From Amblyomma americanum (Eukaryota; Arthropoda; Arachnida; Ixodida; Ixodidae), in contig NC_135504.1 in NCBI RefSeq assembly GCF_052857255.1, positions 135,582,929-135,646,928 of the forward strand: a DNA stretch of 64,000 bases, written 5' to 3'. This document shows, piece after piece, positions 20,860-31,649 of the stretch. The position numbers were made by a program, and so were the translations under genes. Numbering within the stretch: the first letter of the stretch is position 1; the number at the start of each line of letters is the position of its first letter. The notes beneath the pieces are model-generated. The model did not search any database and was not told the DNA's origin. It was given only the letters and a program-made list of their open reading frames with translations.

Positions 20860-21701
20860 AATTCTGCACTGGTCTCAGGGAAAAATACTGGAAATGCCTG
20901 GAGGCAGCCAAGCTATGCTGATATCCGAAAGGCCACTATTCGGCAATATTGGGCCCTATATTGGCAGCGATGTTCGGGCCATTCTTGGCATTCAGATTGG
21001 CTGAACATCATCCCGATCTTGGCGGAAATGTTGGGCCATGCTTGGAAAGTGTTGTGATTTGCCTAAACGCCAACGAAGGGCCGATATTCGCGCCAATTTT
21101 CGCCAATGATATGCCATCAATGGGTCGTTATTGGCGTGCTGCTTGAATCAGTATCCTTCACAAGCTGGCCACAAATACTTTTTTTTGGTTATTGGGTAGG
21201 AATTTCTCTCAGTAGCCGCAGCAAATTGCCACAGTACAGAAGCCAGAGGGGTGTAGAGACGATGGTGGGGTTAAGTAGCACAACGGTGGTCACGTGTGTG
21301 CAGAACGGCCGCTGATCTCCACATCCTCACCAGACGACGTCTGCTAGCGTTACGCTCCTCGTTCACGGTTGTCGCCTCCTTTAGGGAAGTTCACTGCGTG
21401 ATAGGACATGACGCAAAACCATGCATAAGCGTCAGAAAAGTGTGATGTTGCGGCTACCGCGGGTATTCAACGGCAGTTTCATCGGTTAATATCGTCAACA
21501 CGGTGACCGCATGATGCCCCACCTCCTCATTCAGCCCAGAGCAACAACCCAATGATAACATGACAAACCAGCTTTTCGAATTAATATTGCACTTGGATTT
21601 TTGTATAGGGGTTAAATAATGTAAGCGTCATGTAAAGAACTATCATGTGAAACACCGCAGCGGTGTAATAGAACCACCAATAAAAACAAAGAAACCCCAG
21701 C
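20860..21701. other. Spacer with degenerate attgggcc/ttggc motifs
   Basis: No gene. Positions about 20,930-21,120 repeat loose variants of attgggcc, ttggcggaaatgttgggcc and cgccaat, which looks like a decayed short-unit repeat. The remainder to 21,701 is unremarkable. Confidence 0.4.
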
Positions 21702-22040
21702 AGTGGCCTTATAATAATAATAATAATAATTGGTTTTCAGGAAAGGAAACGGCGCAGTATCTATCTCATATATCGTTGAACACCGGAACCGCACTGTACG
21801 GGAAAGGATAAAGGAGGAAGTAAAAGAAGGAAGGAAGACAGAGGTGCTGTAGTGGAGGGCTACGGGTTCATTTCGACCTCCTGGGCATCTTTAACGTGTG
21901 CTGGCATCACACAGCACATTGGCGACTTTGCGTTTTGCCTCCATAAAAATTCACCCGCCGCGGTCGGGTTCAAACCCCGGAACTCCGGATCAGTATTTGA
22001 GCGCCCTAACCACTGAGCCACCGTGGCGGGCGAGTGGCCT
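21702..22040 (-). mobile_element. Ruka-like SINE, near full length
   Basis: Minus-strand order: cggtggctcagtggttag (box A region) and gggtttgaacccgac (box B region) near the high-coordinate end, then the conserved body, then the aaccaattatta tail near 21,710-21,735. An 8-bp target duplication, agtggcct, lies at 21,702-21,709 and 22,033-22,040. It sits immediately upstream of a LINE ORF1 remnant. Confidence 0.9.
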
Positions 22041-22111
22041 CATTCCAATTCCGGCTTCTGTGGGAGATGGTCGTGTGCTGGGAAGATCTGTGCGCGCTTC
22101 GTTATCGGTCA

Positions 22112-22505
22112 ATGTCTGTCAGAGGTTTTGTTGAGCGATGCCCACCAGTGAGTTATCGTTTAGTTTTACCTACGGCAGACGCAGTGAACACAACTGCTTT
22201 CCTTAACTGCGATTTTGTCGGGCGACCTTATCTAATACAGGATTTTCGCGAGTCATTGGAAACTGCCGGTGTTCTACCCTTCGTGGCTAGCATTGGGGCC
22301 TTTCAAATGTCGCGCGTGTGGATGTTGAAGCTTAAAACTGTGGAACCGAATGAACGACTGCTGACAGAAGGACCACTACAAGTGAAAAACGCTATTGCAC
22401 GGTCATTGACCCCCACAAACGAAAGTTGGAGTCCAGGGTGCAATGGGTGCCCTTCTACATGTCGAAACAATTTGTACACAAGGCTTTTGAAGAATTCTTA
22501 GATGC
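22112..22505 (+). pseudogene. LINE copy A (I-like) ORF1, N-terminal half
   Basis: From the ATG at 22,112 the frame reads CPPVSYRLVLPTADAVNTTA, then FQMSRVWMLKLKTVEPNERL. A frameshift near 22,395 moves it to CTVIDPHKRKLESRVQWVPF. This matches the nucleic-acid-binding ORF1 I associate with tick I-like LINEs. The gene breaks off at 22,505, where a SINE has inserted; its C-terminal half resumes at 24,975 in the same sense. It would have been an RNA-binding partner of the LINE reverse transcriptase. Confidence 0.65.
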
Positions 22506-22526
22506 GGCAGATGTCCCCCGCCGCGG

Positions 22527-24600
22527 AGATAATCCTGAGTTGGACCAACCGTTCCAATTATTTGATCACAAGGCAGCCCTGATCAAAATAAGGAGAGGCA
22601 CTACGCCTGGACGGGACAAGGTCACAGTTACACTGCTGGCCAATCTCCCTGACCAAGCGTATGAGGCCCTTCTGAAATACATGAACACTATATGGAAGGG
22701 CGAGAACCCGCTCCCTCTTGATTGGAAAACAGCCCTAGTAACCTTCATCCCCAAAGCGGGAAAGGAAATCAACACAGACAACTTGAGGCCTCTCTCGCTC
22801 ACCTCGTGTGTGGGCAAGCTGATGGAAACCATGGTGCTGGCTAGGCTCTCCGAATACTTGGAAAAACGAAACACATTTCCAGACACTATGTTCGGCTTTC
22901 GCCCACATAAGTCGGCACAGGACGTACTCCTCCAGCTCAACAGAGACATACTACAACCAGTCGAACACCCACACAATGACAAGGTCGTACTGGCCTTGGA
23001 CTTGAAATGAGCCTTCGACAGCATCAAACACAGCGTCATACTGAGACACCTCAATTAAACCAACTGTGGCCGCAACACTTTCAACTATTAAAGACTTCCT
23101 GACCGATCGAGCCGCACTTATCAGAATCCAAGAGGAAGAATTTGGTCCGTATCAAATCGGTACGCGGGGGACACCACAAGGCGCGTTGCTAGCCCCCCTA
23201 CTCTTTAACTTGGCGATGCTGCATCTCCCAGACAAATTGAATGGTATCGAAGGCATACGGCATGCGCTGTATGCCGATGATATCACAATCTGGACCACAG
23301 AGAGAAACTTAGGGCGCATGGAGGAATGCCTGCAAACAGCCGCTCACGTAGTGGATCGCTACGCAGGGCACTGTGGTCTCCATGCGCACCCAACAAGTCT
23401 GAATTTGTGCACCTTAGGGCATACCCTAAGGACACTACCCAAATACATCTTTCCTTAACAAGTGGCCCCATACACGAGGCCAAAGAGATTCTAATACTCG
23501 GGCTCTTCATCCATAACCAAAGAAGAGTAGACACAACATTGCACCAACTCCGCAAAGTTGGAGACCAAGTAGGCCGTATGGTCCGTCGCGTCTCCAACAA
23601 GAGAGGGGATTTGCGAAACAGGGATGCCGTGCGGCTGGCCCATGCTTTCGTAATCAGCCGAATCCTCTATTCGGTCCCTTATCTACCCTTGCGGAAACAC
23701 GATGAAGACAAAGTTGAGGTAATACTCCGCAGAATGATGAAGAGGGCACTTGACCTTCTTGTGTCCACCTCCAATGCGAGACTTCTTGCATTGGTAGTGG
23801 TGAACTCTTTTCAGGAACTCAAGGAAGCCCATCTCACAAATCAATACACGAGGCTAGCCCAAACGAAGTCGGGTCGGCACTTGCTAGCCCGCCTTCACAT
23901 CCAACATGATTTTCACATTCAGGAGCGGGTCCGTGTGCCCGAACTCTGGAGACGCGCCGTCAGAGTTCGACCCCTCCCCACTAAGATGGACAAGGAGGAT
24001 CATAGTGGTCGTCGTCAGGCTAGGGCGGAAGCCTTAGCGCACTACTATGGCAACAAACATGGTGTCTTTTACGTAGATGTAGCTGGGCCCACTCACGTTG
24101 GGTGGTACACGGCCGCGGTCATACATCAAGAAATACAGGTGGATGGGCTTTCCTTTCGAGCCCCAGGCACAACACAAGCTGAAGAGGTTGCCATCGCCCT
24201 AGCTGCTTCTGATTCAAAATCCAAACACATAATAACAGACTCGCGTTCGGCATGTCGCAATTATGAGGCTGGCTGGATAACTCCACTAGCTGAACGAATA
24301 CTAAGGAACTGCAGCCGGGATACCGATCCTACACCCCGCTGCCTGGTTTGGACTCCGGGCCATCAGGGCCTAGCAGGAAACGAAGCTGCAGACGCGGCGG
24401 CCCGAGCACTCATTCACCGGGCGTTCCCATTGGCTCCTGAGCACCTGGAACCTGAAGGTAGCTACTTACTCTCCTTCAAAGCTATCACATCCTATTATAA
24501 GCTGGCGGCTTCGACCAATGGGGTCCCGGAATAAGCCCACTGCTGGGCTCTTTAAAGAGCCTCCCCTCTTTCAATAAATAAAGGCTTTTCACCTCCACTA
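22527..24600 (+). pseudogene. LINE copy B (I-like): reverse transcriptase and RNase H, 5'-truncated
   Basis: Starts in the linker before the RT. It encodes RGTTPGRDKVTV, NLRPLSLTSCVGKLMETMV and FGFRPHKSAQDVLLQL, then TPQGALLAPLLFNLAM and the YADD box (about 23,269-23,280). The frame 23,326-24,534 carries an RNase H domain with VDVAGPTHVGWYTAAV, AEEVAIALA, IITDSRSA and GNEAADAAARA, so its acidic residues are present. Breaks: TGA at 23,008, TAA near 23,056 and a frameshift near 23,370. The RT plus RNase H layout points to the I group. The 3' end is cttttcacctccacta after an aataaataaa signal. Confidence 0.8.
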
Positions 24601-24881
24601 GGTTAGCGCGCTCGGCTACTGATCCGGAGTACCCGGGTTAGAACCCGACCGCGGCAGCTTCGTTTTTATGGAGGCAGAACTCTAAGGCGCCCGTGTGCTG
24701 TGCGATGTCAGTGCACGTTAAAGATCCCCAGGTGGTCGAAATTATTCCCGAGCCCTCCACTACGGCATCTCTTTTTCCCTTTCTTCTTTCACTCCCTCCT
24801 TTATCTCTTTCCTAAAGGCGCGGTTCAGCTGTCCAACGATATATGAGCGAGATACTGCGTCCTTATCTTTCCCTCAAAACC

Positions 24882-24882
24882 A

Positions 24883-24962
<80 letters not shown>

Positions 24963-24963
24963 G
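24882..24963. repeat. (ATT)n tail of SINE
   Basis: About 26 ATT units forming the tail of the SINE that interrupts LINE copy A. The poly-Tyr and poly-Ile frames here are artefacts. Confidence 0.9.
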
Positions 24964-24974
24964 TGGCAGATGTC

Positions 24975-25660
24975 ACTCGTGAGCAGTGGAACAGTCCAGG
25001 TTTCGCAGACGTCAATTCGACAACCCGGAGTGTGCGTATGGAATGTGGTTAATCCCACATGTTCAGGTTTTAAGGAGGGCAAGTGTTATTGGTGGGGCCT
25101 GGACGGCCAGCAATATGTGTACAGTGCAAGAGGACGGGACATATTCGACGTGACTCCCCACGCCGAGGTGCAGCTTGTGTCGTTCCTTCGGACACGAATG
25201 GGAAGGATGCGTCCGCATGTATTCGCGTGTGGCCACGGGTACAGCTCATCTGCAAGACGACGGGAGCGCGTTGTTCATGGATCAGCATGAACTGGAGAGC
25301 GCTGGAGTCCCGTCCCCTTCAGGACTCGGCGACGGCCTTGTTTTACCACAGTCGGAACTGTTTGCTGGCAATCAGAAGTAAAAAGGTGACACGTGCAGAA
25401 ACGACTGGCAAGAAGGTGGATGCTGCTGCGCCACCAGTAGAGGCAACGGTGTAGGGCACTTCAGGCGACCACGACTGCGAGGTGCCGATGGATGTGCCAG
25501 TCGCTTCCATTCAGCGACCTCGTGCCTGCAAAAAGGCACCGGCTACGGAACGCGAACTTCATCGGCTAGAATGACATTCGAGATGGGAGGGAGCCAAGAA
25601 AGGCAAGTTAGCCTTGTCACGGTCCTCGTCGCTCACTCGCGATGAGAGGCCGAAGCAGAG
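24975..25660 (+). pseudogene. LINE copy A ORF1, C-terminal half with zinc knuckle
   Basis: Continues the ORF1 of 22,112-22,505: TREQWNSPGFADVNSTTRSV, then a zinc-knuckle region CVQCKRTGHIRRDS, in which the last Cys of a CCHC motif has become Ser, and later CRSFGHEWEGC from a second knuckle in another frame. Stops and shifts occur after about 25,050. The C-terminal part stays loosely readable to about 25,660. Confidence 0.65.
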
Positions 25661-25694
25661 AGCTTTAGGCACTGCTGTTTGTTGCGTATACGCT

Positions 25695-26065
25695 ATGGCT
25701 TATTTGAACAAACCGTTAAAGGTGGGCACTGAAAGCACGTGGACTTGCCTCGAAGTGTAAGCAAGGGCATTTGAACCGACTCTTTGGCGAGTTAGGTCTT
25801 GATATAACGGTTGTTTAAGAAAGAAAAGTTGAGGATGAGCAGCAAACAGATAATATGGTGTTTGGTTCTCGGTCATGATTCAGTGTTTGCATAAGCCGTG
25901 CATCTGGTGTGTCGGGGAAAGGCTGTCTTTTCCTGAACAAAAAAAAAACACAGGCATAGTAGAGGAACAAATAATAACTTGTACAAGGGGGCGGTTTATC
26001 ATGTGTGACTTCATATACGAAACATTCGTGGTAGAGGCTGTTGTCCTGTATGCTGCTACAATAAA
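25695..26065 (+). pseudogene. LINE copy A ORF2, start of endonuclease
   Basis: An ATG at 25,695 opens MAYLNKPLKVGT, which resembles the first strand of an APE-type endonuclease. Several stops follow, then KNTGIVEEQIITCTRGRF and CDFIYETFVVEAVVLYA, which match the middle of such a domain. Everything from here to the RNase H C-terminus is missing, so copy A carries a large internal deletion near 26,066-26,090. Confidence 0.55.
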
Positions 26066-26089
26066 AAGGAACGGCGCGGATTTATCGCC

Positions 26090-26575
26090 GCTGATGCGCC
26101 GCCTCAAATCGAGGAACGCCCCTCATCGGGTGACGAATTCACAACATTCCATGAAATAATTTCTCATTATAAGCTCGGTCGTAAGACCTATCCAGCAGCA
26201 CATAAACAGCTCATTAGGAAAGATGAAATCATGCGCAGGAAATTGCAAACCGGGGTGTTTTCAAACCCTCACCGGTACAGTATACGGCATCCAGAAGTCT
26301 TTAATACTAGATGTAAGCATTGCGACTGCATTCCAGATCTAGTCCACATTGTCTGGACCTGCCCTTTCTATAACGACCCGAATAGATGTGTACAATCCTA
26401 AGAGACCTTATCGCTCCCCCACGAAGCAGATCAACGCAAAGTCATACCTCTCGCCCAGACCGCCTAGACCAAAGGGATTCCGTCGGACGGTTAGTGGAAT
26501 GAATGGTGATTTAGGCTAAAGCCTTCTCCCCCGTCATATTGAAGGGTGCAAACTAAAGTTCTCTCTCTTTCTTTT
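26090..26575 (+). pseudogene. LINE copy A ORF2 C-terminus and 3' tail
   Basis: Open from about 26,090 to 26,401: FHEIISHYKLGRKTYPAA, then RRKLQTGVFSNPHRYSIR, then CKHCDCIPDLVHIVWTC, a CxxC...H...C zinc-finger-like end seen after RNase H in I-like LINEs. The element tail with ctctctcttt follows near 26,565. It is probably the end of copy A after an internal deletion. A separate short insertion cannot be excluded. Confidence 0.6.
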
Positions 26576-26758
26576 GAACAGTTAGGTTCGTTCCTTTTAT
26601 GAAGTCGAGTGCTAATTTTGCTTACAGATTTATATTGTGTTTTGGACCCTAAATATTGTTCAAATAAAAAGCATGTAAAAGAGAACTGCTGAATTGCTGA
26701 AGAGTGTCCTTAACGAGTGCAGCTAGGAGGACGTAATGGGACTGGCGAAAAGTAAAAA

Positions 26759-29570
26759 ATGTGCGTTTTACGCAATTTCAAGGTAGTAGCCACGCACGAC
26801 CGTATAAAATATATGTGTCTCTGGAATTTTTCGCCTTCCTTTAAGCATTTTAATGTGAAGCAAGTGTCCTTTAGTGGCCACTGCCAAGTCACGGTAACTT
26901 TGGGAGTAAGGAAGCAGCGTAAAGGAAAAATGAACTGGGATATGTGGAAACTAAACTCAAGGCTTGTAGAGCACGACATATATTTAAAAAAAGCTAAGGA
27001 AAGCATAGATATGCTTTATAGTAATGAAACAGGATGTATTGAATCACGTGAAACGCTTTAAGCAGGGGGTGATAATCTGTCCCTCTCAACGTTCAACAAT
27101 AACAGTTTATGAGGAAATAAAGAAAGAAAAACAACTGCGAGAGTTCATGGCGAATTTCGGCGCAAAGAGGAACAAACGCCGGGCATGCTCATGCTTGGTA
27201 TAAAAGGCGTAAAAGTTAGGCTTGAAGCTTTAGATACACAGAGGTACAGAGGGGAAGCGATAAGAGCATGCACAGAAAATTGGCTTACTGGCTAAATGCC
27301 AACAAATTTCGCGCTCTCTGATGAAAAGCGATTCGCGCCCTCGAACGAGGTCTCAGTTATCGAATACAAAGGACAAATCCTCAATGATCAAAGTGGATTT
27401 TCGAGTGCATTTTGTGGAACATTGCTTTGAGCTGTTTTGAAGCAAAGCACCAAATGAAAAAGGGTTTCGGGAAAACTTTTTGCCACTTATGCCAATATTA
27501 GGAAATGAGATTACTGAAGAACTAGCGAATGAAATAAGTATTAACAGAATAGTGACCGCCATTGATTAATTGAATGCCTGAAAGTCGCCGGGACCTGATG
27601 GTTTCAGTGCGGCCTTTTATAAGAGCTTTAAATATTACCTTGCCACTATGCTTTATACGGATTTCAAGGAGTCTTTTGAGGTCGGTAGGCTGCCACCTTT
27701 GCTTAGCAAAGCTCACGCAGTCTTAATTCCCAGGACAGATGACCCAGCCAAGCTGATAAAGTTTACAATCTGTAGTCCGATCACGTTAACAAACGTTGCT
27801 TACAAAATTATGATGAAAGTGTTAACTAACAGATTAGAATACTTCATAAAGGATATTGTTAGACCTCACCAAACATGTGGAATAAAGACAAGAAGCATAT
27901 TTAAAAATATACATGCTGCACGCAGCGTGCTCGTGTGCTGCGATGTTCTAAATAAGAAAGTAGCTATGGTTCAAAATGACTTTTAAAAGCGTTTGCTCGG
28001 ATATCTCATAAAATACTTATTCTTTGTTGGAACATAGTGGTATTGCTTTGGCTGTTTCCAAAAGGGTAAAATAGCTTATGCACGTTGCGCGACACGTATT
28101 ATGATAAACAAAACTCTTATTTGAAAGAATTCATGTAAGAGCATCTGTTCGACAAGCATGTCCACTGTCCCCTCTCCTTTTGCAATTTATTTGGAGGCTT
28201 TTTGTAGGATGATAACCGCGAGTGGGCACATGTTAGGAGCGTGTGAAGTGAGAATACTGGCATACGCTGATGACGTAGCGCTCTTTTGTGAAGACCGCGA
28301 AAGTATTGTAGAAGCGTTACAAGTAACGGAAAGGTTTTGCAGGCAAACTGGCCGCGCTGTTAATTTATACAAATGTCTCGAAGTTTGGCATGGGCAATGG
28401 GACTTAAAAACGGAATTTTTCTGCGGGGTCAGATGGGCTACAGCTCCCGGAGTTTATTTGGGAGTCCCGCTGGACAAATAGGAGCCGAATGCCAATTACC
28501 GCAATGAAAATGCGGAAAAAATGCGAGACAGGACGAAAGGGTGGATGGGCCGTAATCTTTCCATTTTCGCGCGTGCAACTGTATATAACAACTTTTTTTC
28601 TGGCAAGGGTCATGTATTACCTCAAATATTATAATGCACGAAAAAATATCCAAAGTTTCCATCTGGCTTTCGCAGCCTTAATTTTCGCGTCCAATTGGGA
28701 GCGAATTCGCATAGATAATCTCTTCCGGAGAGTAAAGGTCGGGGGACTGTCTCTAAAGCATCTATATGTGCGGCAGGTGAATTTAAGGTTTTGTTTCTTG
28801 CGTTACGAAAATGACGCTTGCCAGCGAATATTCATGCAAATCATGTTACCCAGTGCCCTTGCAGAATTCAATGTCTCTTCGTGCAATCCTCGGAGGTACA
28901 CAGTGTCTCGCTTCCTGCGAGAGGTGGTCTGGTCGTTCATGTTTTTGCAAGTGTGGTTCTCTCCAAAGTATTAAGCGAGTGTAACGCCGAAGCGACTATA
29001 CAAGGATCTTGTAGAACTGTTGTTCCCAGCTCCTCTGTACAGAACCTTATACTGCGAAGGCCCTGGGAAACACGGTTTCAGGCAAGTTAAGAAGATGAGT
29101 GTTGCACTTTGTGTCAAAACCTTTTTCAAACTGCATACAAGAACCCTGCTAGTAAAAGCATGGCTAGAGGAAAAGAGCCTTTTTTGTTCCTTGGGGGTAA
29201 ACTGTCTCTTGTGTAGAAAACCAGAACGGTAGAACACGTGTTCCTGGATTGTTGGTATGCGGTGTTCTACTAGGATGTTTTCCAAAGAACCCTAAAAAAA
29301 GACTTGACATTGACACCGCGCGGTATCCGCTACCTGACCACTGAATTTGATGTTGCACGGTTTGACCAGATTATGTTATTGCGCCTTCACAGCATTTGGA
29401 GGAGTACAATGGCTGCTAGAAATTGTGACTTGGATCCACGATCGGTATGCAATTATTTTGTGGAACATATGTATAAATTAGGAGAACTGCTGAAACAGCA
29501 GGACAATGCGGATGATTTATTGAGTCTGATGGACCAAATGGCTATAATGAAAGCCCATTAGACACGGTTG
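26759..29570 (+). mobile_element. Decayed Tx1/L1-type LINE ORF2
   Basis: Frame fragments in order: 26,759-27,061 (pre-RT), about 27,585-27,640 (KSPGPDGFSAAFYKSF), 27,648-27,986 (ICSPITLTNVAYKIMMKVLT and RPHQTCGIKTRSIFKNIH), 28,158-28,481 with the catalytic AYADDVAL near 28,263, 28,489-28,974 (thumb) and 29,200-29,561 (CLLCRKPERVEHVFLDCW, a zinc-finger-like end, then the C-terminus). Many stops and shifts separate them. The wording of the RT motifs suggests the Tx1/L1 group rather than the I-like copies upstream. An aataaaga signal lies near 29,624. Confidence 0.75.
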
Positions 29571-29632
29571 TCTGCCAAGCGGCATCGCAACGACGATATT
29601 TTATTGATGTATTTATTCATGCAATAAAGAAA

Positions 29633-29826
29633 AGACGCAGTGTCGGCCTAGTGGTTGAGCATCCGCCTCGCATGCGGGAGGTGCGGGGTTCGACCCCCAG
29701 TGCCGCCGGGTACCCACCGGTAATACAATGGGTACAAGCTTTTCCTCGCCTGGTGCTCGGCTTAATCAGGGTGAAATGCTAGGGAAATGATCTCTGACTC
29801 CACCTTGAGCAAACGAAAAATACATT
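29633..29826 (+). mobile_element. tRNA-derived SINE, tRNA-Ala-like head, different family
   Basis: Box A-like cggcctagtggttgagc and box B-like ggttcgaccccca frame an anticodon arm (ccgc-ctcgcat-gcgg) that would read CGC, alanine. A unique body follows (tacccaccggtaatacaatg) and an A-rich end (gcaaacgaaaaata). It is unrelated to the Ruka-like body. It begins just after the 3' end of the LINE at 26,759-29,570. Confidence 0.65.
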
Positions 29827-30230
29827 GTACCATGACGCTATTCGGCGGCAGATGCCCTAGCGCCATAAAAATTCACTATCCACATCATCGTGTAGAACCT
29901 GTTCCTGTTCATTTATGGTATCAGCTTTTCTTTTACGCGCACAAATTCATGTGTGGTCACTTCTTTGTTAGTTACCCACCAATGGACTGCTCGGGTCGAA
30001 ACAGTGACAATTCACCTCATACGACTACATTATATCAGAGGAAAATAAGCAATTCACTACTAAAAACTAACTTTCGCCTAAAAAATATACTAAAACAGCG
30101 TTATTAAGTAACCACGGAAAAGGTCGCCGAATTAAAAAAACATGTGGCGGCGGCTCAACCCGGCCCAGCCAGGTTTATGGATCGAAAGGCAACCGATGTC
30201 GACGCAGAAACGTTGGCTACATCCGCTGGC

Positions 30231-30365
30231 CTTTTCCACTTAAGATACTCTTGTTGCCTGTGTCGTTGCTTCTCCAGACGTGCCTTCAGTTGTTCATCGC
30301 TTTCAGCAACACGACGAGCCCGGATTCACGACTTATCTCTAGCCAACGCGGCTTCGCGACGCTCT
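30231..30365 (-). pseudogene. Arg/Glu-rich helical repeat fragment
   Basis: Minus-strand reading gives RREAALARDKS, a stop, then IRARRVAESDEQLKARLEKQ and RHRQQEYLKWKRPAD. The RRVAESDEQ-type charged repeat is typical of long helical N-termini in arthropod transposon proteins, possibly Helitron-type helicases. That link is weak, and no helicase motif is visible nearby. Confidence 0.35.
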
Positions 30366-30519
30366 TTATTGTAGGAATCGCTAGAAGCAGCCCAGTGCCT
30401 CTAATGCTGTGGGAAGAACTCGTCCCGGTGACCAGTTCTTGGTCCACGTCTGCGGTATCTAGGCGGCGAGTGCTGGTCTTATTGACATGCTTATTCACGT
30501 GACACAAAAGGTGAGAGCG

Positions 30520-31458
30520 AGCGGTAAGTCACGAGGTATGACGTCACTGCCACACCTGCGCCGAGCGTCCAGTAAGAGGTTTTGACCGTCAGCTTTGCAT
30601 GCGAGAAGCGGGCATTTTCGCTTCAAAAGTATCAATCTCGAGCAAGAACGCGGACAATAGTGCGCCCAAGGGATGCTGAAGCCCCGTGATCAGAAGCAAT
30701 GCCACCTCGAAATAGCCCGACGAACGGAAGATGGTATCTGTCTTTTTAATGCAGAAAGTTCGTGCTGCGATTTTATCAGTTCTGTTCAGAAAGTTTCATG
30801 ACAATGACGCCTGCTTTTACGATCCGCTGCAAAGGACACTTGCGAAAACAGCAAAAGCGAGCAGAGGAGTTCAGTATCGCGCAGCCTTACACTTTAAATC
30901 CCAACAGCGAATAGAGCCGGTCTCTCTACGCTTTGCTACACCATGTCTTCGTAGCCAGCGAGCAAGTCTGCACCGAATCAACTAGAAAGGCTTGCTAAGC
31001 TAGCTGCAATATATAATCGATACATTATCCAGCTCCACGCATGACACAGCACTGAAGGAGTGGCAGCTGTTTGTTAACTTCGTAAATAGACATTGCGCAG
31101 CCAACCTCAGGCTGTGGATTAGCTCAGATAATCCAGGCTATACAAAGCGAAAGCAGTCGGTGTTCATTGCGTTCATTGGCGTTGGCTTTGACAATGTCCT
31201 AGATACCAATCATTTTGAGGAAAGGCAGCGCGCATAAAAGGCTCCATGGGAAGTGGAAGCCTCAATCGCTTTTTGAGGTACTTGTAGTTGGTGAGAGAGG
31301 GACTTGGGCTGCAGGCATTAGCGCAGACAGCGTTCTCCCAGACACACGGCGCTGAAGCAATACGCTGCTGTGTTCTTCGGCTAGCCAACCTCTCACAATC
31401 AACCATTAACTGCCGCCAGCGAGGGGGGCATCATCCGTTCGGTGCGACGCCTTGCCTG
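30520..31458. other. No recognisable feature
   Basis: Only short frames without coding character. No repeat family recognised. Confidence 0.45.
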
Positions 31459-31535
31459 TTGGACAATAAAAGGAAAGGAAATGATGCCTGGCACATATAT
31501 CTTGGTGGACACCCGAACTAAGCCGTATGGCTAGG
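31459..31535 (-). mobile_element. Diverged SINE 3' fragment
   Basis: Reversed SINE end: aaaggaaaggaaatgatgcctg, acatatatcttggtggacac and ccgaactaagccgta correspond to the last 75 or so bases of the Ruka-like body. It is clearly more diverged than the other copies. Confidence 0.55.
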
Positions 31536-31649
31536 AAAATGAAACGAAAATTAGTTTTAGGAAACGAAATGACGCTTGTCTCACATAGTACGGTGTTTGT
31601 TGCAAAGGAACGAATATTTCCGACGCGCGGTGCCTACAATTACAAGGGA

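Larger units (their letters stand above)
22506..24974 (+). mobile_element. Ruka-like SINE inserted in LINE copy A, itself split by LINE copy B
   Basis: A 10-bp target duplication, ggcagatgtc, lies at 22,506-22,515 and 24,965-24,974. Directly inside the left copy are the first 11 bases of the SINE (ccccgccgcgg, 22,516-22,526). The rest of the SINE resumes at 24,601 (ggttagcgcgctcgg...) and runs through box B to the (ATT)n tail. About nine SINE bases (tggctcagt in other copies) are missing at the point where LINE copy B entered. Skipping the whole insert restores the LINE A ORF1 frame. Confidence 0.85.
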
